From Streptomyces sp. NBC_00376 (lineage in GTDB: Bacteria > Actinomycetota > Actinomycetes > Streptomycetales > Streptomycetaceae), in the NCBI RefSeq assembly GCF_036077095.1, contig NZ_CP107960.1, forward strand, positions 4,774,001 through 4,838,000: a stretch of DNA of 64,000 bases, given 5' to 3'. The notes below the pieces were generated by a model. It saw nothing but the letters and a program-made list of their open reading frames with translations. It made no database searches and was not told the DNA's origin. Shown in pieces: positions 51,040 to 60,504 of this stretch (position 1 is its first letter; each line of letters begins with the position of its first letter). The position numbers were made by a program, and so were the translations under genes.

Positions 51040-51070
51040 TTGCACCTCACGTCACGTCAGGGCCCAGGCT
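51040..51070 (+). promoter_or_regulatory. MerR-type promoter with 19-bp spacer and palindromic operator
   Basis: TTGCAC (51040-51045) and CAGGCT (51065-51070) are separated by exactly 19 bases, the over-long spacing that MerR proteins correct by twisting DNA. Inside the spacer a 17-bp near-palindrome, 51045-51061, starts CCTCACGT and ends ACGTCAGG. The next gene is a MerR regulator, so autoregulation as for tipA is likely. Confidence 0.65.
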
Positions 51071-51107
51071 CGGGACGTACCCGAGCGAAGAAGGGAGCGA
51101 AGGAGCC

Positions 51108-51866
51108 ATGGATTACTCCGTGGGACAGGTCGCCGGATTCGCCGGAGTCACGGTGCGCACCCTGCACCACTACGACGGCATCGGACTGCTCTCGCCCAGC
51201 GCGCGCAGCCGGGCCGGGCACCGCCGCTACGACGACGGCGATCTCGACCGGCTCCAGCAGATCCTGTTCTACCGGGAACTCGGCTTCCCGCTCGACGAGA
51301 TCGCGGTACTGCTCGACGATCCGCGGGCGGACCCGCAGGAGCATCTGCGGCGCCAGCACCGGCTGCTCTCCGACCGGATCGCCGAGCTGAGAAGGATGGC
51401 CGACGGCGTCGAAACAGCACTGGAGGCACGGAAGATGGGCATCAACCTCACGCCCGAGGAGAAGTTCGAGGTCTTCGGGGGCAAGGACCCCGAGGAGCAC
51501 GCGGAGGAGGCCGAAGCCCGTTGGGGCGGCACCGCCGAATACGCCGAGTCGCAGCGCCGGGCGACCCGGTACACCAAGGACGACTGGAAGCGGATGCAGG
51601 CGGAGGTCGCCGAATGGGGCGCCGCCTACGACGCGCTGATGGAGGCCGGGGAGCCGGCCACCGGCGAGCGGGCGATGGAGCTGGCCGAGGCCCACCGGCT
51701 GCACATCGGCAAGTGGTTCTACGAGTGCTCCGCCGAGATGCACCGGGGGCTCGGTGAGATGTACGTGTCCGACGAGCGGTTCCGCGCGTTCTACGACTCG
51801 ATGCGGCCGGGCCTGGCCGAGCACCTGCGGGACGCGATCGAAGCCAACGCCCGACGCCTGGAGTGA
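51108..51866 (+). CDS. MerR-family regulator with TipAS-like drug-binding domain
   Basis: A 252-residue regulator. The MerR winged helix and dimer coil fill 1-110 (YSVGQVAGFAGVTVRTLHHYDGIGLLSPSARSRAGHRRYDDGDLDRLQQILFYRELGF). The rest resembles the TipAS antibiotic-recognition domain of TipAL: FEVFGGKDPEEHAEEAEARWGGTAEYAESQRRATRYTKDDWKRM and a C-terminal helix set. TipAL binds thiopeptides and activates its own promoter, and the same promoter design is seen here. AGGAG precedes the ATG at good spacing. Confidence 0.92.
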   Translation: MDYSVGQVAGFAGVTVRTLHHYDGIGLLSPSARSRAGHRRYDDGDLDRLQQILFYRELGFPLDEIAVLLDDPRADPQEHLRRQHRLLSDRIAELRRMADGVETALEARKMGINLTPEEKFEVFGGKDPEEHAEEAEARWGGTAEYAESQRRATRYTKDDWKRMQAEVAEWGAAYDALMEAGEPATGERAMELAEAHRLHIGKWFYECSAEMHRGLGEMYVSDERFRAFYDSMRPGLAEHLRDAIEANARRLE

Positions 51867-51923
51867 CCGCCAGGGGGCGGGGACGCCGGGCGGGGGCGTC
51901 CTCGCTCCCGTGGCCGTGCCCGC

Positions 51924-52289
51924 TCAGCTCCGGCTGATCACGACCGCGGTTCCGTACGCGCACACCTCCGTGCCCACGTCGGCCGCCTCGGTCACGTCGA
52001 AGCGCATCATCAGCACCGCGTTGGCGCCCCGGGCCTTCGCCTGCTCGACGAGCCGCTCCATCGCCTGGTTGCGGGTCTCGACCAGCGTCTTGGTCAGCCC
52101 CTTCAGCTCGCCGCCGATCATGGACTTCAGCCCGGCGCCGATCTGGCTGCCGAGGTGACGGGAGCGTACGGTCAGGCCGAACACCTCACCGATCACCTGC
52201 GTCACCTGGTGGCCCGGCACGTCGTTCGTGGTGACGACCAGGACTTCCGACCGCTCCGTCTGCCCGCCGCCGTAATCCTCAATGCCCAT
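51924..52289 (-). CDS. YbjQ-family (DUF74) protein
   Basis: A 121-residue protein with the heavy-metal-binding-like fold of YbjQ: VLVVTTNDVPGHQVTQVIGEVFGLTVRSRHLGSQIGAGLKSMIGGELKGLTKTLVETRNQAMERLVEQAKARGANAVLMMRFD. Members form pentamers in crystal structures; the function is unknown. The ATG at 52289 has a perfect AGGAGG at nine bases. Divergent from the DedA-type gene, 171 bp away. Confidence 0.93.
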   Translation of the reverse strand: MGIEDYGGGQTERSEVLVVTTNDVPGHQVTQVIGEVFGLTVRSRHLGSQIGAGLKSMIGGELKGLTKTLVETRNQAMERLVEQAKARGANAVLMMRFDVTEAADVGTEVCAYGTAVVISRS

Positions 52290-52460
52290 CGTGTGGCACC
52301 TCCTGGGGGCCAGCTTTGTCCCGGTTGGCCCGGTGTGCATCCCCGGACGGGCCGGTGGGTGTCCTCGCGGGGGCCATCTGGAACCCGGGGGTGTCATCCT
52401 GCGTTGATAGCTTTGGGCGGCCACGCAGCCGCCATCGATCGATCCAGGAGCCCCGGACCC

Positions 52461-53171
52461 TTGAATACGCTTGCGCTCGGCCCGAGCTGGCTGGACCCGG
52501 ACTATCTGATCAACACCTTCGGGCTTCCCGGCGTCCTCCTCATCGTGTTCGCCGAGTCCGGACTGCTGATCGGCTTCTTCCTCCCCGGCGACTCGCTCCT
52601 GTTCACCACGGGTCTGCTGGTGACCACCGGCCAGCTGAAGACCCCGCTCTGGCTGGTCTGCCTCCTGGTGGCGCTGGCGGCGATCATCGGCGACCAGGTG
52701 GGCTATCTCTTCGGCCGCAAGGTCGGCCCCTCGCTCTTCAAGCGCCCGGACTCCCGCCTGTTCAAGCAGGAGAACGTCGAGAAGGCGCACGACTTCTTCG
52801 AGAAGTACGGCCCGAAGTCGCTGATCCTGGCCCGCTTCGTGCCCGTGGTGCGTACGTTCACACCGATCATCGCCGGTGTGAGCCGGATGAACTACCGCTC
52901 GTTCATCGTGTTCAACATCATCGGCGGAGTCCTCTGGGGCGTCGGCGTCACGCTGCTCGGCTCGGCCCTCGGCAAGATCGACTTCGTCCACGAGAACATC
53001 GAGGCGATCCTCATCCTGATCGTGCTCATCTCGGTGGTGCCGATCGCGATCGAGTTCCTGCGGGCCCGCTCCAAGTCGAAGAAGGAAGCGGCGTCCGGCG
53101 GCGAGGGCCCCGGCCCGTCCGCCGGCGGCAGCCCGTCCTCGGGCCAGCGCGGCCGGCACGCCAAGCGCTGA
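52461..53171 (+). CDS. DedA-family membrane protein (VTT domain)
   Basis: A 236-residue membrane protein of the DedA/VTT group, some members of which flip undecaprenyl phosphate or other lipids. FAESGLLIGFFLPGDSLLF is the family's first motif (conserved Glu and Gly-Asp), and RFVPVVRTFTPIIAGVSRMNYRSFIVFNIIGG holds the essential Arg and Pro residues. The tail is charged and Ser/Gly-rich. TTG 52461 (LNTLALGPSWLDPDYL) is chosen as the start since AGGAG precedes it and upstream frames cross the divergent promoter. Confidence 0.9.
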   Translation: MNTLALGPSWLDPDYLINTFGLPGVLLIVFAESGLLIGFFLPGDSLLFTTGLLVTTGQLKTPLWLVCLLVALAAIIGDQVGYLFGRKVGPSLFKRPDSRLFKQENVEKAHDFFEKYGPKSLILARFVPVVRTFTPIIAGVSRMNYRSFIVFNIIGGVLWGVGVTLLGSALGKIDFVHENIEAILILIVLISVVPIAIEFLRARSKSKKEAASGGEGPGPSAGGSPSSGQRGRHAKR

Positions 53172-53195
53172 CGTACGCCCCGGCCGCCGCGGGGC

Positions 53196-54935
53196 TCAGA
53201 AGCCGCGCGTCCGTTTGGCCGCGCGGCGGCCCGCCCCGCCGACCGCACCCGGCACCCGCATGAACAGCCGGGAGATCTCGCTCCCCAGGTTCACCCCGAT
53301 CGCGATGGCCAGCGCCGTGGCCACCGCGGTCGACAGCGAGGAGAGCCCGGCGTTCACCCGCCCCTGGGCCACGGCCAGCAGACCGAAGTACGTGGCCGAA
53401 CCGGGCAGCAGCGGGCCGATCGCCGCCGTGATGAACGGCAGCGACGAGGTGTACCGGTAGCGCGAGAGCAGCTGCCCGAACAGCCCCACCAGACCGGCCG
53501 CCGTCGCCGTCGCCGCCACCGGCGAGATATTGCCGGTGCGGGCCATCGCCCCGTAGATCACCCAGGCCACACCGCCGTTGAGGGTCACCGCCAGCACCGT
53601 GGACCGGTCCTGCTGGAGCAGGATCGCGAAGGCGAAACAGAGCGCCATCGACGCCAGGATCTGCACCACCGGCCGGTCAGGGGCGACGAACCTGGCCTCG
53701 GGGTTCAGCTGGGCGCCCAGCTGGAGCCCCAGATACAGCACCAGCAGCACACCGACGACGATGCCGATGAACAGGTACATGACTTCGAGCAGTCGCGCGG
53801 CCGCGGTGATGTAGAAACCGGTCAGCCCGTCCTGCACCCCCGCCACCAGGGCCCGCCCCGGCAGCAGCGCGAACAGCCCACCGGTGATGACCGCGGACGG
53901 CTGCAGATCCGACCAGTGGGTCAGGGTCAGCGCCACCCCCAGCGCGGCCGGCGGCATCGCAGCAGCCACGAACTGGTAGAACTCCGGCAGCCCACGCCCG
54001 GCACAGAGCCAGGCGAGCCGGTCGCCGAGCATTGCGCCGACCGCCGCCACCAGGAACACCAGCGGACCACCGCCGAGCAGCACCGACGCCGCCCCCGCGA
54101 GCCCGCCGGCGGCCAGCGTGAGCACCCAGCCGGAGTACGGGTGCCGGTTGCGCCGGATCTCCGCCAGCCGCCGGTAGGCCTCCTCCAGCGAGACCTCGAC
54201 GTCCTCGGTGGTGATGTCGTCGATGAGCCGGAAGACCGCGGCCAGCCGGGTGTAGTCGGTGGCGCGGCGGCGTACGGTACGGCTCGACGTCACCGGGTCG
54301 TCGACCAGCGACGGCTGGTGCGAGATGGACAGCAGGGTGAAGGTGACCGTGGGCTCGCAGCGGTCCAGGCCGTAGCTGCGGGTCACCGCGAACATGGCCG
54401 CCTCGACGTCCTCGGCGCCCTCGCCGCCCGCCAGCAGCAGCTCCCCGATACGCAGCGTCAGGTCGAGCACGCGGGGCACCGCGGGCCCCGCCTCGTCGGC
54501 CTTCTGCACCGTCTCGGGCGCCGGGCGCTCGGCGACCGGCATCCGCAGCATCGTGCGCATCCGGTCCTGCCAGGGGGCCTCCTTGGTCAGCCGGATCATC
54601 GGGCTGCCGTGGGCCGGGGTGAAGGCGGGCGGCGAGTGCTGGGCGCTGTAGGTGCGCGGCGGTGCGAAGGCCGAACCGATCGTCTCCGAACCCGAACCGG
54701 ACCCCGGGGCGGACCCCGAAGCGGAACCCGTTCCCGGCCCCTGGGGCTCGGCCGTCAGACCGGCCGGAATAGCGAACTCCGATGTCGGATGCTCGTCGTC
54801 GGGCGCGGACGCGCGCCGGTCCACCCCGGCCGGCGGGGTGAAGGCGCTGCGTGCCTCGTCGGACTGGGGCTTCTGGTCCTCCGGACCGCCCTGTTCCGCC
54901 ACCACTCGACCTCGTTCCTCTCGGCTGCGCGCCAT
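53196..54935 (-). CDS. threonine/serine exporter family protein (ThrE type)
   Basis: About 579 residues. The N-terminal 150 are disordered (Pro/Ser/Gly-rich). Residues 170-280 form the soluble ThrE domain (VLDLTLRIGELLLAGGEGAEDVEAAMFAVTRSYGLDRCEPTVTFTLLSISH), then about ten membrane helices in ThrE/ThrE_2 order (SGWVLTLAAGGLAGAASVLLGGG to AQGRVNAGLSSLSTAVATALAIAIGVNLG). Corynebacterium ThrE exports threonine and serine. The start is taken at ATG 54935 (MARSREERGR); open frame continues upstream only through a repeat array. It is convergent with the DedA gene. Confidence 0.88.
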   Translation of the reverse strand: MARSREERGRVVAEQGGPEDQKPQSDEARSAFTPPAGVDRRASAPDDEHPTSEFAIPAGLTAEPQGPGTGSASGSAPGSGSGSETIGSAFAPPRTYSAQHSPPAFTPAHGSPMIRLTKEAPWQDRMRTMLRMPVAERPAPETVQKADEAGPAVPRVLDLTLRIGELLLAGGEGAEDVEAAMFAVTRSYGLDRCEPTVTFTLLSISHQPSLVDDPVTSSRTVRRRATDYTRLAAVFRLIDDITTEDVEVSLEEAYRRLAEIRRNRHPYSGWVLTLAAGGLAGAASVLLGGGPLVFLVAAVGAMLGDRLAWLCAGRGLPEFYQFVAAAMPPAALGVALTLTHWSDLQPSAVITGGLFALLPGRALVAGVQDGLTGFYITAAARLLEVMYLFIGIVVGVLLVLYLGLQLGAQLNPEARFVAPDRPVVQILASMALCFAFAILLQQDRSTVLAVTLNGGVAWVIYGAMARTGNISPVAATATAAGLVGLFGQLLSRYRYTSSLPFITAAIGPLLPGSATYFGLLAVAQGRVNAGLSSLSTAVATALAIAIGVNLGSEISRLFMRVPGAVGGAGRRAAKRTRGF

Positions 54936-54993
54936 CGGTCGCACCTGTGCCCAGTATGGCCACGGGACGCGGCGCGGACGCCAGGAGGGCTCC

Positions 54994-55131
54994 ACGCGGA
55001 TCGCGGCGGACCCGCGGAGCAGGCGACACGCGGATCGCGGCGGACACGCGGAACGGGCGCTGCACGGATCGCGGCGGACCCGCGGAGCAGACGGCACACG
55101 GATCGCGGCAGACACGCGGAACGGGCGGCAC
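54994..55131. repeat. four imperfect 34-36-bp tandem repeats
   Basis: Units start at 54994, 55028, 55064 and 55098, each with ACG(CG)GATCGCGGC(G/A)GAC followed by CGCGGA. Units 1 and 3, and 2 and 4, are more alike, so a unit of about 70 bp was probably doubled. The array lies upstream of the ThrE gene and downstream of the ppa stop, in a 290-bp gap with no gene. Confidence 0.8.
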
Positions 55132-55225
55132 TCCGCGATGAGGAGTACCGCCCGTTCCCGGTCCGGAACCGTGGAAACGGAACCGTGTCACGTACCTCGG
55201 CCGGAATCCGGCCACGACCCTCGGG

Positions 55226-55720
55226 TCAGTGCGCGCCGCCCTGCGCCTCGAGGCGCTTGTAGGAGGCCTCGATCTCGGCCTCGGCCTCGGCGCGGCCGAC
55301 CCAGTCGGCGCCCTCGACCGACTTGCCGGGCTCCAGGTCCTTGTAGACCTCGAAGAAGTGCTGGATCTCCAGGCGGTCGAACTCCGACACGTGGTGGATG
55401 TCGCGCAGGTGCTCCACCCGGGGGTCGGAGGCCGGCACGCACAGCAGCTTGTCGTCGCCGCCGGCCTCGTCCGTCATCCGGAACATGCCGATGGCGCGGC
55501 ACTTGATGAGGCAGCCGGGGAAGGTCGGCTCCTCCAGGATGACCAGCGCGTCCAGCGGGTCGCCGTCCTCGCCGAGGGTGTTCTCGACGAAGCCGTAGTC
55601 CGCCGGGTAGCTGGTCGAGGTGAAGAGTCGACGGTCCAGGCGGATCCGACCGGTCTCGTGGTCCACCTCGTACTTGTTCCGCGAACCCTTCGGGATCTCG
55701 ATAACGACGTCGAACTCCAC
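55226..55720 (-). CDS. ppa: inorganic pyrophosphatase (family I)
   Basis: A 164-residue cytoplasmic enzyme splitting pyrophosphate to phosphate, which drives biosynthesis forward. All family I motifs are present: [36 protein letters not shown] (the metal-binding Asp cluster), and [24 protein letters not shown] 55720 ([12 protein letters not shown]) is chosen because it matches the family N-terminus and GGAGGAG lies six bases upstream; the ATG at 55735 would sit on top of that ribosome binding site. Divergent from dacB. Confidence 0.97.
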   Translation of the reverse strand: MEFDVVIEIPKGSRNKYEVDHETGRIRLDRRLFTSTSYPADYGFVENTLGEDGDPLDALVILEEPTFPGCLIKCRAIGMFRMTDEAGGDDKLLCVPASDPRVEHLRDIHHVSEFDRLEIQHFFEVYKDLEPGKSVEGADWVGRAEAEAEIEASYKRLEAQGGAH

Positions 55721-55806
55721 GGGTGGCTCCTCCATGATCAACACATACGACTGGTGATTAAGTGTCCCCCACGCAGATGTGTGCTCGCGAAAGGGGCTGG
55801 TCAACG

Positions 55807-57312
55807 GTGGACGAGCCGGTGAAAAGACCGTCGGTCAACCCGCTGTACAAGCTGAGCAGGCGCACCCTCGGGGCCGCCGTGATCAGGTTGAAGGGACTGA
55901 ACGACCGGCAGTTCACCGCCGTCTCCGCCGGCCTCGGCCTGGCGCTCGCAGCCGGCGCCGTCCTTGCCGCCGGCCCCTGGGACTCGGGTCAGCGTAAGGC
56001 CGAGATCGACTGGGCCGCCGCCCGGAACCGTACAGGTGGCGCACATCACGAGCCCGCCGCGCCGTCCGGACCGGCCCCCGCACCCAGCGCCCCGGCCGTT
56101 CTGGCCGCCCTCTCCGCCGCCGTCGACAACGCCGCCCCGGACGCCCGCACCACCCCGAACGGTGCAGCCGCCGCCCTCCGCGCCGCCCTCGGCCCGCTGC
56201 TGAAGGACTCCGCCCTGGGCGACCGGCGCGCCGCCGTCGTCATCGACACCGCCACCGGCGAGCGGCTGTACGGCCAGGGCGCCGGCACCCCCATGACGCC
56301 GGCCTCCACCGTCAAGATCGCCACCGCGGTCGCCGCCCTCGGTGCCCTCGGCCCCGACCACCGCATCGCCACCGAGGTCCGGGCGTCCGCCGACCTCCGG
56401 TCCATCACCCTGGTCGGCGGCGGCGACCCCACCCTCGACAAGGCCGCCCTGCGCAGGCTGGCCACCGACACCGCCCGCTCCCTGAAGGACCGGGGCGTCG
56501 GCAAGGCCCGCCTCACGTACGACACCTCCCGCTACTCCGGGCCGGCCAGGCACCCGATCGGCCCCAACGAGAACATCGCGCCCGTCAGCGCCCTGATGAC
56601 CGACGAGGGCAGACTCGACAACTCCGCGAGCGGACCCGCCCCGCGCAGCGACGACCCGGCCGGGGACACCGCCCGTACCTTCGCGAAGCTCCTCCACGAC
56701 GCCGGGATCGACACCGCGGCGAAGCCGAAGCCCGGCCGCCCGGCCGCCGGGTCCCGGAAGGTCGCCGAACACCGCTCCGTCCCGCTCTCCGCCCTGGTCG
56801 AACGGGCCCTGACCAACAGTGACAACGACATCGCCGAAGCACTCGCCAGGCAGACCGCCCTCGCCGCCGGCGAACCGGCCGACTTCGCGGGCGGCCGACG
56901 GGCCGTCACCGCGCAGCTCAAGAAGCTCGGCCTGCCGCTGAAGGGCGCCGACCTCGCCGACGGCAGCGGACTGAACCGCAAGGACAAGGTCACCGCCGGA
57001 CTGCTGGCCGGCCTCCTCGCCCGCGCGGCCGACCCCGACCACCCCGAACTCCGCCCGGTTCTCACCGGCCTCCCGGTCGCCGGTTTCAGCGGCACGCTCA
57101 GCGACCGCTTCACCGGGAAATCCGCGGGCACCGGCCTGATCCGCGCCAAGACCGGCACCCTCACCGGCGTGAACACCCTCGCGGGAACGGTCGTCGACCG
57201 CCAGGGCCGGCTGCTCGCCTTCGCCTTCCTGGCCTCCGGCACGACCTCCCCGTCCGAAGCCCAGTCCGCCCTCGACGCCCTTGCCACAGCCCTGAGCACC
57301 GTCCCCCGCTGA
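55807..57312 (+). CDS. dacB: D-alanyl-D-alanine carboxypeptidase/endopeptidase (PBP4 family)
   Basis: A 501-residue class C penicillin-binding protein that trims peptidoglycan stem peptides outside the membrane. A membrane anchor lies at about 39-57 ([19 protein letters not shown]). The active site has SxxK (STVK, Ser167 and Lys170), SDN ([10 protein letters not shown]) and KTG ([14 protein letters not shown]). GTG 55807 is preferred, with AAAGGGG about ten bases upstream; longer in-frame starts lie too close to the divergent ppa signals. The next gene, a zinc metalloprotease, follows after 49 bp. Confidence 0.93.
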   Translation: MDEPVKRPSVNPLYKLSRRTLGAAVIRLKGLNDRQFTAVSAGLGLALAAGAVLAAGPWDSGQRKAEIDWAAARNRTGGAHHEPAAPSGPAPAPSAPAVLAALSAAVDNAAPDARTTPNGAAAALRAALGPLLKDSALGDRRAAVVIDTATGERLYGQGAGTPMTPASTVKIATAVAALGALGPDHRIATEVRASADLRSITLVGGGDPTLDKAALRRLATDTARSLKDRGVGKARLTYDTSRYSGPARHPIGPNENIAPVSALMTDEGRLDNSASGPAPRSDDPAGDTARTFAKLLHDAGIDTAAKPKPGRPAAGSRKVAEHRSVPLSALVERALTNSDNDIAEALARQTALAAGEPADFAGGRRAVTAQLKKLGLPLKGADLADGSGLNRKDKVTAGLLAGLLARAADPDHPELRPVLTGLPVAGFSGTLSDRFTGKSAGTGLIRAKTGTLTGVNTLAGTVVDRQGRLLAFAFLASGTTSPSEAQSALDALATALSTVPR

Positions 57313-57349
57313 GCCGGTCAACACCACACCGCGGACCGACCCGAGCACG

Positions 57350-57355
57350 TACGGT
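57350..57355 (+). promoter_or_regulatory. -10 box of a leaderless metalloprotease promoter
   Basis: TACGGT lies exactly six bases before the ATG at 57362, in the 49-bp gap after dacB, and no Shine-Dalgarno sequence is seen. The gene may thus be transcribed apart from dacB. Confidence 0.45.
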
Positions 57356-57361
57356 TGACGC

Positions 57362-58495
57362 ATGACGAGCATCGGTGGTGCCGAGATGGTCGACTGGAAT
57401 CTCGCGGTCGCGACCGCGACCCGACTTGTGCGGCCGGGGCCGGAGATCAGCCGCGAGGAGGCCCGCGAGGTCGTCGCGGAACTGCGCCGGCATGCCAAGG
57501 CCGCGGAGGAGCACGTCCGTTCCTTCACCCGGATGATCCCGGAGGGGACCCGGCCGGAGGACACCCCGGTCCTGGTCGTGGACCGGGCCGGCTGGATCAA
57601 GGCCAATGTCGCGGGCTTCCGCGAACTGCTCCGCCCGCTGCTGGGGAAGATGCAGGACCGGCGCGCGGGCGGCCCCGGCGGCGCGGTGCTCGGCGCCGTC
57701 GGCGGCAAGGTCACCGGCGTCGAGGTCGGGATGCTGCTGTCGTTCCTGGCCTCCCGCGTCCTCGGCCAGTACGAGACGTTCGCCCCGGCCACCCGCGAGC
57801 TCCCGGCCTCGGCCGACGGCGGCGGCAGGCTGCTGCTCGTCGCCCCGAACATCGTCCACGTCGAGCGTGAACTGGAGGTCGACCCGCACGACTTCCGGCT
57901 CTGGGTCGCGCTCCACGAGGAGACCCACCGCACCCAGTTCACCGGCGTGCCCTGGCTCCGCGACCACCTCCAGGGCGAGATCCAGTCATTCCTCGACGAG
58001 ACCGACATCGACCCGATGACCGTGCTGGAACGGCTCCGCGAGGCAGCCCAGTCCCTGGCCGGAGGGCGCCCCGAGGGCGAGGAGGGCGAGGACGGCGGCC
58101 GCAGCCTGGTCGAACTCGTCCAGACGCCCTCCCAGCGCGAGATCCTCGGCCGGCTCACCGCCGTGATGTCCCTGCTCGAAGGCCACGCCGACTACGTGAT
58201 GGACGGCGTCGGCCCCGAGGTGGTCTCCTCCGTCGGCGAGATCCGCGAGAAGTTCCAGCAGCGCAGGGCGCGCGGCGCCGGCCGCCTCGACCAGGCGCTG
58301 CGCAAGCTCCTCGGCCTCGACTCCAAGCTGCGCCAGTACCGCGACGGCGAACGGTTCGTCCGGGCCGTGGTCGACGAGGTCGGCATGGACGGCTTCAACC
58401 GGGTCTGGACCTCGCCGAACACCCTGCCCACCAAGGCGGAGATCGCGAAGCCCGCGGACTGGATCGCGAGGGTGCACCGTAAGGCAGAGTCCTGA
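57362..58495 (+). CDS. zinc-dependent metalloprotease, F420-biosynthesis-associated family (DUF2342)
   Basis: A 377-residue soluble protein with a zincin motif HEETH (His185, Glu186, His189) in FRLWVALHEETHRTQFTGVPWLRDHL. Further conserved segments are EGHADYVMDGVGPEVV, which probably supplies the third ligand, and FVRAVVDEVGMDGFNRVWTSPNTLPTKAEI at the end. Actinobacteria keep this gene beside dacB, tilS and hpt, as here. The substrate is unknown, and the F420 association in the family name is only a genomic correlation. Confidence 0.9.
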   Translation: MTSIGGAEMVDWNLAVATATRLVRPGPEISREEAREVVAELRRHAKAAEEHVRSFTRMIPEGTRPEDTPVLVVDRAGWIKANVAGFRELLRPLLGKMQDRRAGGPGGAVLGAVGGKVTGVEVGMLLSFLASRVLGQYETFAPATRELPASADGGGRLLLVAPNIVHVERELEVDPHDFRLWVALHEETHRTQFTGVPWLRDHLQGEIQSFLDETDIDPMTVLERLREAAQSLAGGRPEGEEGEDGGRSLVELVQTPSQREILGRLTAVMSLLEGHADYVMDGVGPEVVSSVGEIREKFQQRRARGAGRLDQALRKLLGLDSKLRQYRDGERFVRAVVDEVGMDGFNRVWTSPNTLPTKAEIAKPADWIARVHRKAES

Positions 58496-58694
58496 TCATG
58501 GGCGGTCCGACGGCGGACGGCAGGATGAGAACGCGCCGGTAATCACCCATCCGAGGGACCGTAGGGGCATGGGAAGGCGTGCAATGCTCGATGGACGGCT
58601 TGCCTCTGTCACCATCGACGCACTCTGAGTGACGGCACACTTCCCGTCCGCCGCTCCGAGGCACCTCACCGAACCTCCATGAAGGGCACCGGAC

Positions 58695-59777
58695 ATGGGT
58701 CCCCATCCTGCGGTCGCGGCGATACGCCTGGCGGTCCGCCGCGTACTCCACGACGTACTCACCGATCACATCCGAAGCGCCGACCTCACCCGGCGCACCC
58801 CGCACCCCGAGCTCGCCGAAGCCGGTGCGGGCAGGCAGCGCGCCGCACTCCCCGAGCGCCCCGACACCCCGCTGGTGCTGGTGGCATGCTCCGGCGGCGC
58901 CGACTCCATGGCCCTCGCCTCGGCCCTCGCCTTCGAGGCCCCCAAACTCGCCGTCCGGGCCGGCGGAATCACCGTCGACCACGGCCTCCAGGACGGCTCC
59001 GACGAGCGGGCCGCCGAGGTCGTGGACCGCCTCACCGACCTGCGCCTCGACCCGGTCGAGTCCGTCGCCGTGCAGGTCGGCCACGAAGGAGGTCCCGAGG
59101 CCGCGGCCCGGGACGCCCGCTACGCCGCCCTGGACGCGGCGGCGGAGCGGCACGGCGCCGCCGCCGTCCTGCTCGGACACACCCGTGACGACCAGGCGGA
59201 GACGGTGCTGCTCGGCCTCGCCCGCGGCTCCGGCATCCGCTCGCTCTCCGGCATGGCCGCCGCGTCCGGACCGGCCGGCCGCTACCGCCGCCCCTTCCTC
59301 CAGCTCGACCGGCAGACCGCCCGCAAGGCGTGCCTCGTCCAGTCGCTGCCCGTCTGGGACGACCCGCACAACATCGACCCCGCCTACACCCGCTCCCGGC
59401 TGCGCCACGAGGGCCTGCCCGCCCTGGAGAAGGCGCTGGGCAAAGGAGTCGTCGAGGCCCTGGCCCGTACCGCGCAGCTCTCCCGCGACGACGCCGACGC
59501 GCTGGACACCTGGGCCGCCGAGGCCGACCGTGCCGCGCGGGACGACGCGGGCCGTCTGGAGTGCGCCAAGCTGTTCGCGCTGCCGCCCGCCGTGCGTCGC
59601 CGGGTCCTGCGCCGGGCCGCCATGGAGGCCGGTTCCCCGGCCGGTTCGCTCTTCGCCCGGCACATCGAGGAAGTCGACCGCCTGATCACCGGCTGGCGGG
59701 GCCAGCGCGCCATCAACCTGCCCGGACGCGTCGAAGCCATGCGGCAGGGTGGCAGACTGGTGATTCGGCAGAGCTGA
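58695..59777 (+). CDS. tilS: tRNA(Ile)-lysidine synthase
   Basis: A 360-residue enzyme that attaches lysine to C34 of tRNA-Ile(CAU), changing decoding from AUG to AUA. The PP-loop SGGADS is near 63-68 ([17 protein letters not shown]), and [28 protein letters not shown] is the second signature. It is shorter than the E. coli protein, lacking most of the C-terminal domain, as is usual in actinobacteria. The 199-bp gap before it has no gene. hpt follows after 85 bp. Confidence 0.95.
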   Translation: MGPHPAVAAIRLAVRRVLHDVLTDHIRSADLTRRTPHPELAEAGAGRQRAALPERPDTPLVLVACSGGADSMALASALAFEAPKLAVRAGGITVDHGLQDGSDERAAEVVDRLTDLRLDPVESVAVQVGHEGGPEAAARDARYAALDAAAERHGAAAVLLGHTRDDQAETVLLGLARGSGIRSLSGMAAASGPAGRYRRPFLQLDRQTARKACLVQSLPVWDDPHNIDPAYTRSRLRHEGLPALEKALGKGVVEALARTAQLSRDDADALDTWAAEADRAARDDAGRLECAKLFALPPAVRRRVLRRAAMEAGSPAGSLFARHIEEVDRLITGWRGQRAINLPGRVEAMRQGGRLVIRQS

Positions 59778-59862
59778 AGCACAAGCGGCTGACATGCAGG
59801 CGAGCGGCCGCGCAGGTGCGGGGGCAACACCCCGGACCCGGCAGGCAGAGAAAGAGACGCGG

Positions 59863-60417
59863 GTGAACGAGAAGGACATGGGCACCGACCTTCAGTCGGT
59901 GCTCCTCACCAAGGAAGAGATCGACGCGAAGCTCGTCGAGCTGGCCGCGAAGATCGACGCGGAGTACGCGGGCAAGGACCTGCTCATCGTCGGCGTCCTC
60001 AAGGGCGCAGTGATGGTGATGGCGGACCTGGCGCGCGCGCTGTCCACCCCCGTCACCATGGACTGGATGGCCGTCTCGTCGTACGGCGCCGGCACCCAGT
60101 CCTCCGGAGTGGTCCGGATCCTGAAGGACCTGGACACCGACATCAAGGGCAAGCACGTCCTGATCGTCGAGGACATCATCGACTCGGGCCTGACGCTGTC
60201 GTGGCTGATGTCGAACCTCGGCTCGCGGGAGCCCGCCTCCCTGGAGATCTGCACCCTCCTGCGCAAGCCGGACGCGGCCAAGGTCGCGCTCGACTGCAAG
60301 TGGGTCGGTTTCGACATCCCCAACGAGTTCGTCGTCGGCTACGGGCTCGACTACGCCGAGAAGTACCGCAACCTCCCCTTCGTCGGCACCCTCGCCCCGC
60401 ACGTCTACGGGGGCTGA
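59863..60417 (+). CDS. hpt: hypoxanthine phosphoribosyltransferase
   Basis: A 184-residue purine salvage enzyme making IMP or GMP from the base and PRPP. It has the PRPP loop [13 protein letters not shown], the flexible loop [14 protein letters not shown] and [23 protein letters not shown], which recognises the base. GTG 59863 ([13 protein letters not shown]) matches the N-terminus I recall for streptomycete Hpt; ATG 59794 and ATG 59878 are in-frame alternatives. It lies between tilS and ftsH as in other actinobacteria. Confidence 0.95.
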   Translation: MNEKDMGTDLQSVLLTKEEIDAKLVELAAKIDAEYAGKDLLIVGVLKGAVMVMADLARALSTPVTMDWMAVSSYGAGTQSSGVVRILKDLDTDIKGKHVLIVEDIIDSGLTLSWLMSNLGSREPASLEICTLLRKPDAAKVALDCKWVGFDIPNEFVVGYGLDYAEKYRNLPFVGTLAPHVYGG

Positions 60418-60472
60418 CCTCCGCCCGGAGCCCTTCGCCCGGCCCCGGCGGTGCCCGGACCGACCGGAGCCG

Positions 60473-60504
60473 ACGGCGGGAACCTTTCAGGGGATTCCCG
60501 CCGT
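60473..60504 (+). terminator. hairpin after hpt, probable terminator
   Basis: A perfect 10-bp stem (ACGGCGGGAA and TTCCCGCCGT) with a 12-base loop lies 56 bp after the hpt stop. No T tract follows, which is common for streptomycete terminators. Confidence 0.55.
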
